DNA of 37,901 nt from Archaeoglobales archaeon (GCA_003662995.1 QMZC01000012.1:1-37901); one strand, 5' to 3'; positions 15,985-24,616 are shown, counted from the first letter of the stretch. Notes: generated by a model not told the origin, from the letters alone. Translations and numbers: made by a program.

Positions 15985-16952
15985 GGGCTTTGGGCATCGA
16001 AGGTACTGCTTGGAGTCTAAGTGTTGCCGTAGTTGATGAGAAGGACGTAATAACAATCGCAGAAAAGCCATACATACCAAAGGAGGGAGGAATTCATCCG
16101 AGGGAGGCGTCGCAACACCATTCTGAGCATATAGCTGAATTAATTGCCTCTGTTTTTTCAAAGGTTAAGCCTGATAAAATAGATGTTGTTGCCTTTTCTC
16201 AGGGCCCAGGAATGGGTGGGTGTTTGAGAATAGTGGCTACCGCTGCGAGAACGATTGCTTTAAAGCTGAACAAACCGCTTGTTGGAGTTAACCACTGCTT
16301 GGCTCATGTGGAAGTTGGGAGGTGGAAAACGAAAGCAAAGAACCCTGTCAGCTTGTACGTCAGTGGTGGTAACAGTCAAGTTATTGCTCGCAGAGGAAAC
16401 AGATACAGAGTTTTTGGTGAAACTTTGGATATCGGTATTGGAAACGCTTTGGATAAATTGGCGAGGCACATGGGTTTAAGACATCCCGGTGGTCCAAAAA
16501 TTGAGGAGTTGGCTAAGAAGGGGAGGAAATACTACGAATTGCCGTACGTCGTTAAGGGCATGGACTTCTCATTCAGCGGTTTGGTCACAGCAGCACAAAA
16601 ACTGTTCGATGATGGTGTGAGGAAAGAAGATGTGGCGTTCAGTTTTCAGGAGACGGCATTTGCGATGCTTACTGAGGTTACAGAAAGGGCTTTAGCCTAT
16701 TTGGATTTGGATGAAGTCTTGCTTGTTGGTGGCGTTGGGGCAAATGAGAGGCTACAAGAAATGCTTAAAACGATGTGTGAAGATAGAGATGCCAAATTCT
16801 TCGCCCCTCCCAAACGATTGATGGGTGATAATGGGGCGATGATTGCTTATCTAGGCTTGTTAATGTACAAGCATGGTTATGAAACGCCTGTTGAGAAATC
16901 TACAATAAAGCCCGATTTTAGGATTGAGGAAGTGGTCGTAAATTGGGATTGA
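15981..16952 (+). CDS. kae1: tRNA N6-threonylcarbamoyladenosine transferase Kae1 (KEOPS)
   Basis: 323 residues. Kae1 is the catalytic subunit of KEOPS; it moves the threonylcarbamoyl group to A37 of ANN-decoding tRNAs. The ASKHA fold shows [15 protein letters not shown] at the start, the metal-binding [12 protein letters not shown] histidines (about 38-49), [26 protein letters not shown], the phosphate loop [24 protein letters not shown], and [12 protein letters not shown] with the last metal-binding Asp. No Bud32 kinase is fused at the C-terminus, unlike in methanogens and haloarchaea such as MJ1130, so bud32 must lie elsewhere. It ends the rpoE1 operon. Confidence 0.97.
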   Translation: MRALGIEGTAWSLSVAVVDEKDVITIAEKPYIPKEGGIHPREASQHHSEHIAELIASVFSKVKPDKIDVVAFSQGPGMGGCLRIVATAARTIALKLNKPLVGVNHCLAHVEVGRWKTKAKNPVSLYVSGGNSQVIARRGNRYRVFGETLDIGIGNALDKLARHMGLRHPGGPKIEELAKKGRKYYELPYVVKGMDFSFSGLVTAAQKLFDDGVRKEDVAFSFQETAFAMLTEVTERALAYLDLDEVLLVGGVGANERLQEMLKTMCEDRDAKFFAPPKRLMGDNGAMIAYLGLLMYKHGYETPVEKSTIKPDFRIEEVVVNWD

Positions 16953-16990
16953 TAACTCAAAATAATTTAATAATTTAATAAAATAAAAAA

Positions 16991-18028
16991 TTAAGTCTTT
17001 CTAATCAACCTTGTAACCTCTATTGCTGCAGCGGGAGCCAAGCACATCCCGAACTTTCCAAATCCGTTTGCTTGGATGAATCCTTTAACGTTCGTTGTGG
17101 AGATGTTCGGAATGTCTTTACCTTCATCGTAAACGCCAGCCCACTGCCTCAGTATGCACAACCCCTTAAGCTTTGGAATGAGTTCGACAGCCCTTTTAGC
17201 GTATTTGACCAAGAAGTCCAAGCTACCCTTGACATCAATGGATTCGACTTCATTTCCAACAATTCCTCCAACGATTTCACCCCTCATTGATTGACTCAAA
17301 TATATGCCTGTCGTTACGTCGAGCAGATATGGGTCTAGATATGGCTTCAAGCTTTCAGTTACACAAATCTCCTCCTTAATTATCTTGTTGTTCAACTCAA
17401 CTCCAGCCATTCTGCTTATCTCATTGCTCCAAGCCCCGGCAGCATTAACAATAAAGTCAACCTTAAAGAATTCGCCATTAGCCTTTACACCGTCGATAGC
17501 TCTATCTTTAACAACTATTTCCTCAACTGTGGTATAATCCTTAACATCAACACCTAACTCCCTGCATCCCTTGGCGTATCCCCAAATAACTGGCCATGGG
17601 AATATCACTCCTCCTTCCCCATACACTCCACCAATAACAGCATCAGCATTAAAATCTGGAATGAAATCTTTAACTTCGTTCGCATCAATCTGTTTAACCT
17701 TAACCCCCATTCTCTTTTGCAAATTCATCTCTTCTTTAAGCTTATTCAAGTCGTTCTCGGTTGAAGCTACCTTGATATATCCGTCTTTTCTGTAAAGAAA
17801 GTTAAAACCAATTTCAGATTGAACTTCATCGTATATCTTCATGCTCTTCTTTGCCATCTCGATGAGTCTTTCATTGTTTAGCATAGCCGTAATACCACCA
17901 GAGTTTCTGCCACTTGCCCCATAAAGCAAGTACTTTCGCTCGAAAACAACAACATCAACTCCGTCCTTAGCTAAATTGTAGGCAGTTGCCAATCCAACAA
18001 TTCCACCACCTATTATTGCCACCCTCAT
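16991..18028 (-). CDS. FAD-dependent amino-acid/amine oxidoreductase, DadA family (PDH beta-like)
   Basis: 345 residues. An N-terminal dinucleotide motif (GGGIVGLATAYNL, G7/G9/G12, with acidic VVFER after strand two) marks a glycine/sarcosine/D-amino-acid oxidase-family flavoprotein; YGASGRNSGGI is the usual FAD-covering loop. The C-terminal substrate half contains CILRQWAGVYDEGKDIPNIS and the closing FAD motif IQANGFGKFGMCLAPAAA. It is the last gene of a four-gene operon ordered like pdhA-pdhF-pdhX-pdhB of Thermococcales, in which this subunit oxidises L-proline. It is about 35 residues shorter than those homologues, so the substrate is uncertain: proline, sarcosine, another imino acid, or a hydroxy acid. 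Confidence 0.85.
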   Translation of the reverse strand: MRVAIIGGGIVGLATAYNLAKDGVDVVVFERKYLLYGASGRNSGGITAMLNNERLIEMAKKSMKIYDEVQSEIGFNFLYRKDGYIKVASTENDLNKLKEEMNLQKRMGVKVKQIDANEVKDFIPDFNADAVIGGVYGEGGVIFPWPVIWGYAKGCRELGVDVKDYTTVEEIVVKDRAIDGVKANGEFFKVDFIVNAAGAWSNEISRMAGVELNNKIIKEEICVTESLKPYLDPYLLDVTTGIYLSQSMRGEIVGGIVGNEVESIDVKGSLDFLVKYAKRAVELIPKLKGLCILRQWAGVYDEGKDIPNISTTNVKGFIQANGFGKFGMCLAPAAAIEVTRLIRKT

Positions 18029-18297
18029 TTCTCATCACCTTTAGCCAACAAGTAAAGTGGCACTGGGTTTACAGGCTGTCTTTGTGTTGTTACTCCAACC
18101 TCGTCAGGACTCTTACCAGTTTTTGCACACAAAATCCTTATTACATGCATCAAACAACCTTTTCCTTGACATGGGCCACTCGTTGCACCCGTATACCTCT
18201 TCAAGCTTTCTAAATCATCGTATCCTTCTTCAATAGCATGAATGATGTCCTCTTCAGTCAAATCCTCACACCTGCAAACGATCTTTCTGTCCTTCAT
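18025..18297 (-). CDS. BFD-like [2Fe-2S] protein (PDH complex small subunit)
   Basis: 90 residues. The family cysteines CRC (8, 10) and GPCQGKGC (43, 48) of the bacterioferritin-associated-ferredoxin-like domain are present, along with the helical IIHAIEEGYDDLESLKRYTGA between them. These domains hold one [2Fe-2S] cluster between flavin sites. It overlaps its neighbours by 4 bases on both sides. In the Thermococcales proline dehydrogenase an equivalent small subunit passes electrons between the two flavoproteins. The C-terminal 30 residues (TQRQPVNPVPLYLLAKG) probably pack on the large subunit. Confidence 0.87.
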   Translation of the reverse strand: MKDRKIVCRCEDLTEEDIIHAIEEGYDDLESLKRYTGATSGPCQGKGCLMHVIRILCAKTGKSPDEVGVTTQRQPVNPVPLYLLAKGDEK

Positions 18298-18776
18298 TCT
18301 TCCACCTTCCTAACAGCTCTAACTTCGAAAAGCAAATCTGGATCCATCTCAACCCTAACCAACGAAGTTCTGTCGTTCTTTTCTGGTGGTAAAGCCCATA
18401 CAACTTTGCCCTCTCCAACCTCCTCGCCTTTTCTGTTCAACAGCTTTACCTTATCACCCTTCTTCAACCAAGGCGTAAATTCGTATGGCAATGTAAGATA
18501 CCCTTTCCCATCCTTTATTCTCATAATCACGATAGCTAATCCGGGGCAGACTCTAATACACGACATACAGCCATTGCATTTCTCGTAGTCTAACTCAGGT
18601 GGGTCGTTTATGTTATCCATTTTCACAGCATCGTACTTGCAAGCCTCCAAACAAGGTGAGCATGGGATTGGCTGAGGACATTCAATGTACGCTACAGGCT
18701 TCTTCTCCAACCTCTCTCTGCTTGGAAACGGGGGCAATTCGTCGTTCTCCAAATAACCCCTGACCAAGTAATTCAT
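18294..18776 (-). CDS. Di-cluster [4Fe-4S] ferredoxin-like subunit
   Basis: 160 residues. Two cluster-binding sets are visible: C33, C39, C42, C46 (CPQPIPCSPCLEAC) and C67, C70, C73, C77 (CNGCMSCIRVC), each able to ligate a [4Fe-4S] cluster. The spacing of the first set is unusual (Cx5Cx2Cx3C). A C-terminal region of about 70 residues is beta-rich (LKKGDKVKLLNRKGEEVGEGKVVW), with a KOW-like or SH3-like look, and could dock the subunits. It overlaps the large subunit and the BFD gene by 4 bases each and is the counterpart of PdhF. It probably carries electrons out to a quinone or ferredoxin acceptor. Confidence 0.88.
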   Translation of the reverse strand: MNYLVRGYLENDELPPFPSRERLEKKPVAYIECPQPIPCSPCLEACKYDAVKMDNINDPPELDYEKCNGCMSCIRVCPGLAIVIMRIKDGKGYLTLPYEFTPWLKKGDKVKLLNRKGEEVGEGKVVWALPPEKNDRTSLVRVEMDPDLLFEVRAVRKVEE

Positions 18777-20329
18777 GCAACCACCACCTTCTTCAATCCT
18801 GCAACAATCCTTTCGCCAAATGGACCGCTTCTGAACTCTTCCAAGTCTTTCACGACTTCTTCTCTGATTTTTATTGCCTCATCTCCACCATACCCAAGTT
18901 TTATTGCTGCATCAACTCCTGCAATTCTACCTTCCATTATTGCTGCTGTCGCCTCCTCTATCCCAGCAACATCTCCTGCAACGTACAAGCCATTAACAGT
19001 CGTTTCACCATACTTGTTTCTTATTGGAACCAATCCGCCCAATTCTGGTACAAATTTCATCTCACAACCAGCCTGATACAGTAATTCGTGGGTTGGTGAT
19101 AAGCCAACAGCCACACAAATGAAGTCACAATCGATCACCCTTTGACTACCTTCAACAATCTGCCAATTCTCCAATCTTGCTATTTCTGCTGCTTCAACGC
19201 ACTCCTTTCCTATTGCTTTTGTTACCGTGTGGTTAACGTATATAGGCACCCCCAACCTTCTAACCTTTGCTGCATGCACAAAATAGCCACCAATCCTCGG
19301 CATTGCCTCAACTATTGCAGCAACTTTAATTCCAGCCTGCATGAGCTGATATGTCAGAATTAAGCCAACGTTTCCCGAACCAACTATTAGCCCAACATCT
19401 CCGGGCTTAATTCCATAAACGTTCATAAGTGTTTGCACACCACCAGCCCCATAAACCCCTGGCAAATCGTTGTTCTCAAAAATGAGTGTTCTTTCATAAG
19501 CTCCAGTAGCAACGACTATCTTCTTTGGTTTAACCTTTAGCAATTTCTCATCCTTTTGCACAGCAGCAACCACACCATCGTAAATTCCAAAAACCTTTGT
19601 TTCCTTTCTTACATCAACATTTTCCAGCTCTTTAAGCTCATCTTCCAGTATTGTCGCAATCTTAATACCTCTCGTTCCTGCTCTGTGCCTACCGCTTCCA
19701 AAGAATCTGTGTGTTTGCTTCACCAACTGCCCACCCAAAAACGGGTTTTCGTCCATCAACACAACCTTAGCTCCTGCTCTGGCAGCGTAGATTGCCGCTG
19801 ACATTCCTCCCGGACCACCACCAATCACCGCAACGTCTGCCTCAATTTCCTCAAACTCTGCTTTGCCTTCATAAACAGCCTTTGGTGGGTTACCAAAGCC
19901 AGTAAACTTTCTCATCTGCTTCATCATAAACTCCCTTAAAATCCTAGGAGTTGTGAACCTCTTGTAGTGGGCGCCGTGTGGGAATAGCCTGTCGATGATG
20001 TCGTCCAAGGCGGCAAATCTATCCTTTTCAGCATCTGGCGTACCAGTCTGGGTTCTTATCTGCATTCCATCCCTAACGTAAACCTTACACGTCCTCACAT
20101 TCGGAATTCCATCAACCTCCATCATGCAAGCTGAACATTTGCCGATAGCACAAAAGAATCCTCTGGGGCGATGAAATCTAAAAGATCGACTGAAAATTCT
20201 TACACCAGCAGCATAGAGTGCGGATGCGACGGTTTCACCCTCATAAGCTTTGATTGGTTTGCCATTGAAGTAAATCGTTACTTCTTTACCTTTCTTGAAT
20301 TCTAATATTGGATGTTCACCCAATCTCAT
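18773..20329 (-). CDS. Large subunit: [2Fe-2S] + pyridine-nucleotide-disulfide oxidoreductase (PDH alpha / HcnAB-like)
   Basis: 518 residues. Residues 1 to about 100 are a Fer2_4 domain with cysteines at 60, 65, 68 and 81 (FCAIGKCSACMMEV, RTC). From about 165 comes a two-dinucleotide-domain oxidoreductase: VAVIGGGPGGMSAAIYAARA (FAD), a second GLIVGSGNVGLILTYQL (NAD(P) or ATP), VATGAYER and NGLYVAGDVAGIEEATAAIMEGRIAG. The 2Fe-2S domain fused to this reductase is typical of HcnA/HcnB, sarcosine oxidase alpha and octopine-oxidase-type enzymes. It heads the operon; GAGGTGG precedes the ATG at 20329. A likely role is accepting electrons from the beta subunit, possibly with NADH dehydrogenase (diaphorase) activity. 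Confidence 0.87.
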   Translation of the reverse strand: MRLGEHPILEFKKGKEVTIYFNGKPIKAYEGETVASALYAAGVRIFSRSFRFHRPRGFFCAIGKCSACMMEVDGIPNVRTCKVYVRDGMQIRTQTGTPDAEKDRFAALDDIIDRLFPHGAHYKRFTTPRILREFMMKQMRKFTGFGNPPKAVYEGKAEFEEIEADVAVIGGGPGGMSAAIYAARAGAKVVLMDENPFLGGQLVKQTHRFFGSGRHRAGTRGIKIATILEDELKELENVDVRKETKVFGIYDGVVAAVQKDEKLLKVKPKKIVVATGAYERTLIFENNDLPGVYGAGGVQTLMNVYGIKPGDVGLIVGSGNVGLILTYQLMQAGIKVAAIVEAMPRIGGYFVHAAKVRRLGVPIYVNHTVTKAIGKECVEAAEIARLENWQIVEGSQRVIDCDFICVAVGLSPTHELLYQAGCEMKFVPELGGLVPIRNKYGETTVNGLYVAGDVAGIEEATAAIMEGRIAGVDAAIKLGYGGDEAIKIREEVVKDLEEFRSGPFGERIVAGLKKVVVA

Positions 20330-20545
20330 TCTTCCACCTCAGACTACTCTTTTAGTAAAATAAACCCCATTGAAAGACATTTACAGTGCTTTATTTAAGT
20401 CTTATCAATTTCAACATATAAAACAAGCTATATAGTATAGAAAAACTAAAACAATTAATTCTGAACAATTGTTTAAGCTTTTGGTAATTAATCCATTTCG
20501 AAACGTTTATAGACTGCCACAATAACTCTACAGAGGGGTGATACT
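20330..20545. promoter_or_regulatory. Divergent promoter region, dehydrogenase operon / DUF1641
   Basis: AT-rich, no ORF. A minus-strand TATA candidate CTTAAATAAAG (about 20391-20401) would serve the dehydrogenase operon with a leader of about 40 nt. On the plus strand CGAAACGTTTATAG (about 20499-20512) is a good BRE/TATA for DUF1641. Between them lies an inverted repeat, AAACAATT...AATTGTTT, in 20450-20475, which contains the palindrome AACAATTGTT. Confidence 0.4.
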
Positions 20546-20980
20546 ATCATTAGCGAAGCAGAATTAGAGGATAAGGCTGGTGAGTTGCTTTACGAGATTA
20601 TCAAGAAACTATCTTCAAACGGTGACGATATACTCAAAGTTTTGGATAAAGTGATATATTTAGAGAAAAGCGGGATGCTGGACGAGTTTTTAAAATTAGC
20701 AGAATTGGGCGTAAAATTGGCGGAAATGACCCAAGAATCACTCGATTCTGAGGTTGAGGAGTTGATTACAAAGGATGCAGAGATTTTGATGAGCCTTGGA
20801 ATTGTTTTAGCTGATGATAAAACTAGAAAAGTTGTAACAGCGTTGGAGGAGGCGTTACTTAATATAAATTACGAACCCGTTGGATTGATGGGTTTACTCA
20901 AAGCTATGAGGGAGCCAGAGGTTAAGAAAGCTATAGGATTTTTAATTGGATTTTTGAGGGAGTTTGGTAGGCGATTGTGA
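20546..20980 (+). CDS. DUF1641 family protein, apparently with an ATC (non-canonical) start
   Basis: 144 residues if started at ATC 20546. The C-terminal VGLMGLLKAMREPEVKKAIGFLIGFL is the DUF1641 signature, and the rest is helical. No ATG, GTG or TTG stands near the strong ribosome site GAGGGGTGAT (20533-20542). At the place where ATG stands in the window's similar GGTGATACAATG of cytochrome b there is ATC (GGTGATACTATC), followed by ATT. The next in-frame start, TTG at 20585, has no spaced ribosome site and would remove 13 residues. A TATA box near 20503-20512 fits a leader beginning about 20533. Function unknown; relatives lie near flavin disulfide reductases, as here. Confidence 0.75.
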   Translation: MISEAELEDKAGELLYEIIKKLSSNGDDILKVLDKVIYLEKSGMLDEFLKLAELGVKLAEMTQESLDSEVEELITKDAEILMSLGIVLADDKTRKVVTALEEALLNINYEPVGLMGLLKAMREPEVKKAIGFLIGFLREFGRRL

Positions 20981-21119
20981 CTTTTTATTTTTTAGTTTTT
21001 GAATAATTAAAGTCAGTTCTCAGAGCATCCTCGATTCTATCAACCTTTTAATCAAACAATCAAAACAAACATCGAAATAAAAATATAGCTAAATACGTAT
21101 CCGCCTCAAGGTGGTAGGG
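20981..21119 (+). promoter_or_regulatory. Intergenic with dapL promoter
   Basis: A T-rich run just after the DUF1641 stop (CTTTTTATTTTTTAG) is a likely terminator. AATAAAAATATAG at about 21078-21090 is the TATA-like element for dapL, whose ribosome site is AAGGTGG. Confidence 0.4.
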
Positions 21120-22274
21120 ATGTTTGAGTTATCAGACAGACTAACAAAATTACCCCCATACCTGTTTGCTGAAATTGATGCGATGAAGTTTGAGAAGATA
21201 AAAGAAGGTGTCAAAGTAATTGACTTCGGTGTTGGTGATCCCGATTTGCCTACGCCAATTCACATCGTTGAAGCTATGAAAAAAGCTGTTGAAAGGGAAG
21301 AACATCATAGATATCCATCGTACGAGGGGATGTTATCCTTTAGACAAGCAGTAGCAGATTTTTACAGGAGACGTAAGGGTGTGAAGTTGGATGCTGAGAA
21401 AGAGGTGGTATCACTTATAGGTTCAAAGGAGGGTATAGCACACTTGCCTTTGGCTTTTGTTAACAGAGACGATGTTGTTTTGGTTCCTGACCCAGGTTAT
21501 CCAGTTTACTTTGCATCAACAATTTTAGCTGATGGGAAGCCCTACAAGATGCCGTTGAAGAAGGAAAACGGATTTTTACCTGATTTAAATGCAATCCCGT
21601 CCAACGTTGCAAAAAAAGCGAAGATTATGTTTCTAAACTATCCAAACAATCCAACTGCAAGCGTTGCGGAAAAGGAGTTCATCAAGGAGGCAATAGATTT
21701 TTGCATTGACCACGACATCATACTTGCCCACGATGCGGCATATAGTGAGGTAACTTTTGATTACAAGGCTAAGAGCTTTTTAGAAGTAAACAATGCATTT
21801 GATGTTGTTATTGAATTCAACTCACTATCTAAAACCTACAACATGACGGGTTGGCGTGTTGGATTTGCCGTTGGAAATTCAGAAATTTTGGCTGGATTGT
21901 TGAAGGTGAAGACAAATGTCGATAGTGGTGTCTTCCAAGCCGTGCAAGAAGCAGCGATTGCGGCGATGAGTGGTAGTGATGATGTAATAGACAAGAACAA
22001 TGAAATTTATAGGGAAAGAAGGGACTTACTATTTGAAGGGTTAAAAGAAGTGGGATTCAACGTTGAGAAGCCAAAAGCAACGTTTTACGTGTGGTGCGAA
22101 GTGGATATGTCAAGCATGGAGTTCACAAAGAAGTTGCTAAATGAAACAGGTATTTTGGTAACGCCAGGTATTGGGTTTGGTGAGTATGGGGAAGGTTTCG
22201 TCAGATTTGCATTGACAAGGGATGTTGAAGTGATAAGAGAGGCTGTGGAAAGAATAAAGAATGCATTTGGCTGA
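21120..22274 (+). CDS. dapL: LL-diaminopimelate aminotransferase-type class I/II aminotransferase
   Basis: 384 residues from the ATG at 21120; the in-frame GTG at 21111 lies in the ribosome site. A fold-type I PLP enzyme: VIDFGVGDPDLPTP, HHRYPSYEGMLSFRQAVADFY, GSKEGIAHLPLAFVN, DPGYPVYFAST, FLNYPNNPTAS, DAAYSEVTFD and the Schiff-base Lys in NSLSKTYNMTGWRVGFAVG (Lys about 238). These blocks match the archaeal DapL type, which converts tetrahydrodipicolinate directly to LL-DAP for lysine. A general aspartate/aromatic aminotransferase is the main alternative. It converges on shikimate kinase with a single base between the stops. Confidence 0.85.
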   Translation: MFELSDRLTKLPPYLFAEIDAMKFEKIKEGVKVIDFGVGDPDLPTPIHIVEAMKKAVEREEHHRYPSYEGMLSFRQAVADFYRRRKGVKLDAEKEVVSLIGSKEGIAHLPLAFVNRDDVVLVPDPGYPVYFASTILADGKPYKMPLKKENGFLPDLNAIPSNVAKKAKIMFLNYPNNPTASVAEKEFIKEAIDFCIDHDIILAHDAAYSEVTFDYKAKSFLEVNNAFDVVIEFNSLSKTYNMTGWRVGFAVGNSEILAGLLKVKTNVDSGVFQAVQEAAIAAMSGSDDVIDKNNEIYRERRDLLFEGLKEVGFNVEKPKATFYVWCEVDMSSMEFTKKLLNETGILVTPGIGFGEYGEGFVRFALTRDVEVIREAVERIKNAFG

Positions 22275-22275
22275 T

Positions 22276-23109
22276 TCACTTATCAAACAGATACTCTGGG
22301 ATTATCAGATTATCTGCGGGTTCATTTACAATTTTCGTTTTAATAACATCACCAAACTCCTTCCAAATGCCGTATAATTCACTAACTTCTCCAAATGCAA
22401 CATAACAGGGCCCATTTCCTGCTAATCCTGCTGCAACATCGTAACTCAATGCAACGTTTAATGGTTCTATAGGATACCTCAAAGCAGAACAGTAATGCAA
22501 GGAGTTGTGGAGCATCGCATCCTTGTATTTGCCATCCAAAGCCTCTCTAACAGCTTTTTCAACAAATTCAACATCTTTTTTTATTTCACCCATCAAAACC
22601 TCATTTCTCTGCCAAGGTGGAAGTAATATCAAAGCTTCAGCCCGCTTTTTGTCCCATTTTAAAATCTTCATTTTAGAGTTGTTTGTAACAACGATTCCCC
22701 CTAGTAAAGATGCTGATGCATCATCGAAGGCTCCAGTATAACTTATACCCATCTCCAACGATATTCTCGCATTCGTTGTTAATATTGTGTGAGCGTTGAG
22801 CTCTTCTTTCAATTCCTTGAAGAGAGCTGTGATTAAAGCGTTCATAAACGCACTGCTACTACCTAATCCGCTTTGCCTCGGAATCTGACTTTCAACCTCA
22901 ACAACAGCTTTTTTGTTAATCGTTGTCAAAACTCTGTCAACTATTACGTTTTTTACTTCCTTTCCATCCTCATAAACAACATTTTCCTTCAATTCATCTT
23001 CAAATCTCAGCCTTACATTCGTTGTTAAATCAAGGGCAAAAGCACTACCAGAGTTTGTTGCCAAAGCATTTACAATCGTTCCCGCAGCGTAAGCCTTGGC
23101 TTCTGCCAT
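22276..23109 (-). CDS. aroK: Archaeal shikimate kinase, GHMP family
   Basis: 277 residues. This is the archaeal GHMP-kinase form of AroK, unrelated to bacterial AroK, phosphorylating shikimate at the 3-OH. The ATP loop is IPRQSGLGSSSAFMNALITA (about 78-97), the substrate motif is SYTGAFDDASASLLGGIVVT, and the C-terminal GHMP motif is DVAAGLAGNGPCYVAFG. The start MAEAKAYAAGTIVNALATNSGSAFALDL matches the family's usual opening. It supplies the step after AroD, whose gene lies 15 kb away. Upstream is the HDAC-fold gene on the same strand, 34 bases away. Confidence 0.92.
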   Translation of the reverse strand: MAEAKAYAAGTIVNALATNSGSAFALDLTTNVRLRFEDELKENVVYEDGKEVKNVIVDRVLTTINKKAVVEVESQIPRQSGLGSSSAFMNALITALFKELKEELNAHTILTTNARISLEMGISYTGAFDDASASLLGGIVVTNNSKMKILKWDKKRAEALILLPPWQRNEVLMGEIKKDVEFVEKAVREALDGKYKDAMLHNSLHYCSALRYPIEPLNVALSYDVAAGLAGNGPCYVAFGEVSELYGIWKEFGDVIKTKIVNEPADNLIIPEYLFDK

Positions 23110-23143
23110 GGTGATAATTTAAAAATGAATTTATAAATGCTTT

Positions 23144-23986
23144 TCAATCAAGCTTTAGCAGCTCCTCAATTATAGCCAACGTTGACTCCTTTGCTATGTA
23201 AGAAACACTTCCACCACCTAACACAACTACAAGCTTTTCATTGCAGATTTGCTTTGCTAAATCCTTTACAATCTTGGCAATCTTTACGTATTCGTTTACA
23301 GTCAATCCAATATCTCCATAATCTCCTACATGCGTATCGTGTCCAAAATACCAGTAGATCAAGTCGGGTTTGAAGTCCTTAGCCATCTCACAAAATCCGT
23401 TTTTAACAACGTTGACGTATTCTTCCCGATTTAAGTTCCAATAACTGACGTCTACCTTGGTTTTATCATTTGAGATGTAATTGCTTCCGCAAATGCAGAA
23501 GTGCAGCGTATCAGCATCGCTACTCAGCAACTCTCTCGTCCCATCTCCATGATGTGCGTCAGTATCCAAAATTGCGAACCTCAACTTCCCAAACTTGTTT
23601 CTCAAATTTGTAATACTCAAAACGACATCGTTAAAGCAGCAATAACCCCAGAAGTAGCTTTTTCCTGCATGATGTCCGCCAGCACCAATATAACAAAACG
23701 CATTTCTTAATTTGCCTTCATAAACCATTTCTCCAGCCAACACAACTCCACCAGCAGAATGCCAAGCTGTTGAACACAAAGAATCTCTACTTACACCTTC
23801 AAGCAGACCGTTGTCGTGAACCTGTAAAATTAATTTCTCTTCTACCTCTGGACACTCTATTAGTTTAAAATTCTCGTACTTTTTAACCCTATCAAATGCT
23901 GCAGGAAAATCTTGCAATCGAGTCCCTATTGTTAAATAACTTCTCCTACTAAAGCTTTCATGGTAGAATACGCCTGTGGGTAACAT
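23144..23986 (-). CDS. Histone deacetylase-superfamily protein, divergent
   Basis: 280 residues. Arginase/deacetylase fold with the His pair in GAGGHHAG (105-106), YCCFNDVVLS, the metal site DTDAHHGDGT (Asp143, His145) and GHDTHVGDYGDIGLT (Asp217). The catalytic tyrosine motif reads LGGGSVSY: by spacing, Ser260 stands where Tyr is expected, with Tyr263 three residues on. This points to altered catalysis or another substrate. The first block has GAGGHH instead of RPPGHH. The start is ATG 23986, with a minus-strand TATA (GATATATC, 24008-24015) 25 bp away and no ribosome site, so leaderless. It may be co-transcribed with aroK. Target unknown. Confidence 0.83.
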   Translation of the reverse strand: MLPTGVFYHESFSRRSYLTIGTRLQDFPAAFDRVKKYENFKLIECPEVEEKLILQVHDNGLLEGVSRDSLCSTAWHSAGGVVLAGEMVYEGKLRNAFCYIGAGGHHAGKSYFWGYCCFNDVVLSITNLRNKFGKLRFAILDTDAHHGDGTRELLSSDADTLHFCICGSNYISNDKTKVDVSYWNLNREEYVNVVKNGFCEMAKDFKPDLIYWYFGHDTHVGDYGDIGLTVNEYVKIAKIVKDLAKQICNEKLVVVLGGGSVSYIAKESTLAIIEELLKLD

Positions 23987-24064
23987 GTTAGTAATCTATT
24001 AAAGTAGGATATATCATTATCGAAACACAGTAAAAACTATAATTCCTGGTGGTGTACTAACCTT
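23987..24064. promoter_or_regulatory. Divergent promoters, HDAC-like gene / guaAA
   Basis: Short divergent spacer holding the minus-strand TATA GATATATC (24008-24015) and, on the plus strand, a weak GTAAAAACTATAA stretch at about 24030-24042, with GGTGGT before the GTG start of guaAA. Confidence 0.35.
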
Positions 24065-24616
24065 GTGAAGATTTACGTTGTTTATAATTATGGACAGTAC
24101 AACCATCTAATTCACAGAACGCTGAGAGATTTGGGTGTAGAAACAAAATTAATTGATAATACAACGCCTATTGAGGAATTAAAGGACTTAGATGGGATTG
24201 TGTTGGGTGGAGGGCCATTTTTGGACAGGACTGGGAATTGCGAAGAGTATGTTAAGGAGTTGGACATTCCAATTCTGGGAATTTGTCTTGGACATCAGCT
24301 TATTGCCAAGGTGTTTGGTGGAGAAGTTGGGAAGGGCAATGTAGGGGGTTATGCTGAGGTTGAGATTAGAATAATTGAGGATGACGAAATATTTGAGGGG
24401 TTGCCAAGAGTTTTAAAGGTTTGGGCAAGTCATGCTGATGAGGTAAAAAAACTTCCAGAAAGCTTAAAGGTTTTAGCGGAGTCAGATGTTTGTAAAATAG
24501 AGGCTTTAAAGCACAAATCAAATCCGATTTATGGTGTACAATGGCATCCTGAGGTTTATCATACTAAAAGGGGAGTTGATTTTTACAAAAATTTTATAGA
24601 GATTTGTAAAAAGTAA
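24065..24616 (+). CDS. guaAA: GMP synthase, glutamine amidotransferase subunit
   Basis: 183 residues from a GTG. It is the stand-alone class I glutaminase of archaeal two-subunit GMP synthase, feeding ammonia to the ATP pyrophosphatase subunit for XMP to GMP. The catalytic triad is visible: Cys in [16 protein letters not shown], and His and Glu in [14 protein letters not shown]. The first residues [22 protein letters not shown] are typical of GuaAA. The synthetase subunit (guaAB) is not next to it. It lies 8 bases before the helicase gene, so the two are probably co-transcribed. Confidence 0.95.
   Translation: MKIYVVYNYGQYNHLIHRTLRDLGVETKLIDNTTPIEELKDLDGIVLGGGPFLDRTGNCEEYVKELDIPILGICLGHQLIAKVFGGEVGKGNVGGYAEVEIRIIEDDEIFEGLPRVLKVWASHADEVKKLPESLKVLAESDVCKIEALKHKSNPIYGVQWHPEVYHTKRGVDFYKNFIEICKK

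Noticed and set aside
16953-16990. AATTTAAT repeats between kae1 and the dehydrogenase operon
   Set aside because: Simple AT-rich sequence in a short convergent spacer; most likely just terminator-like low complexity.
20538-20567. GTG at 20538 as start of the DUF1641 gene
   Set aside because: That GTG is in a different frame, meets a stop after ten codons, and overlaps the ribosome site itself.
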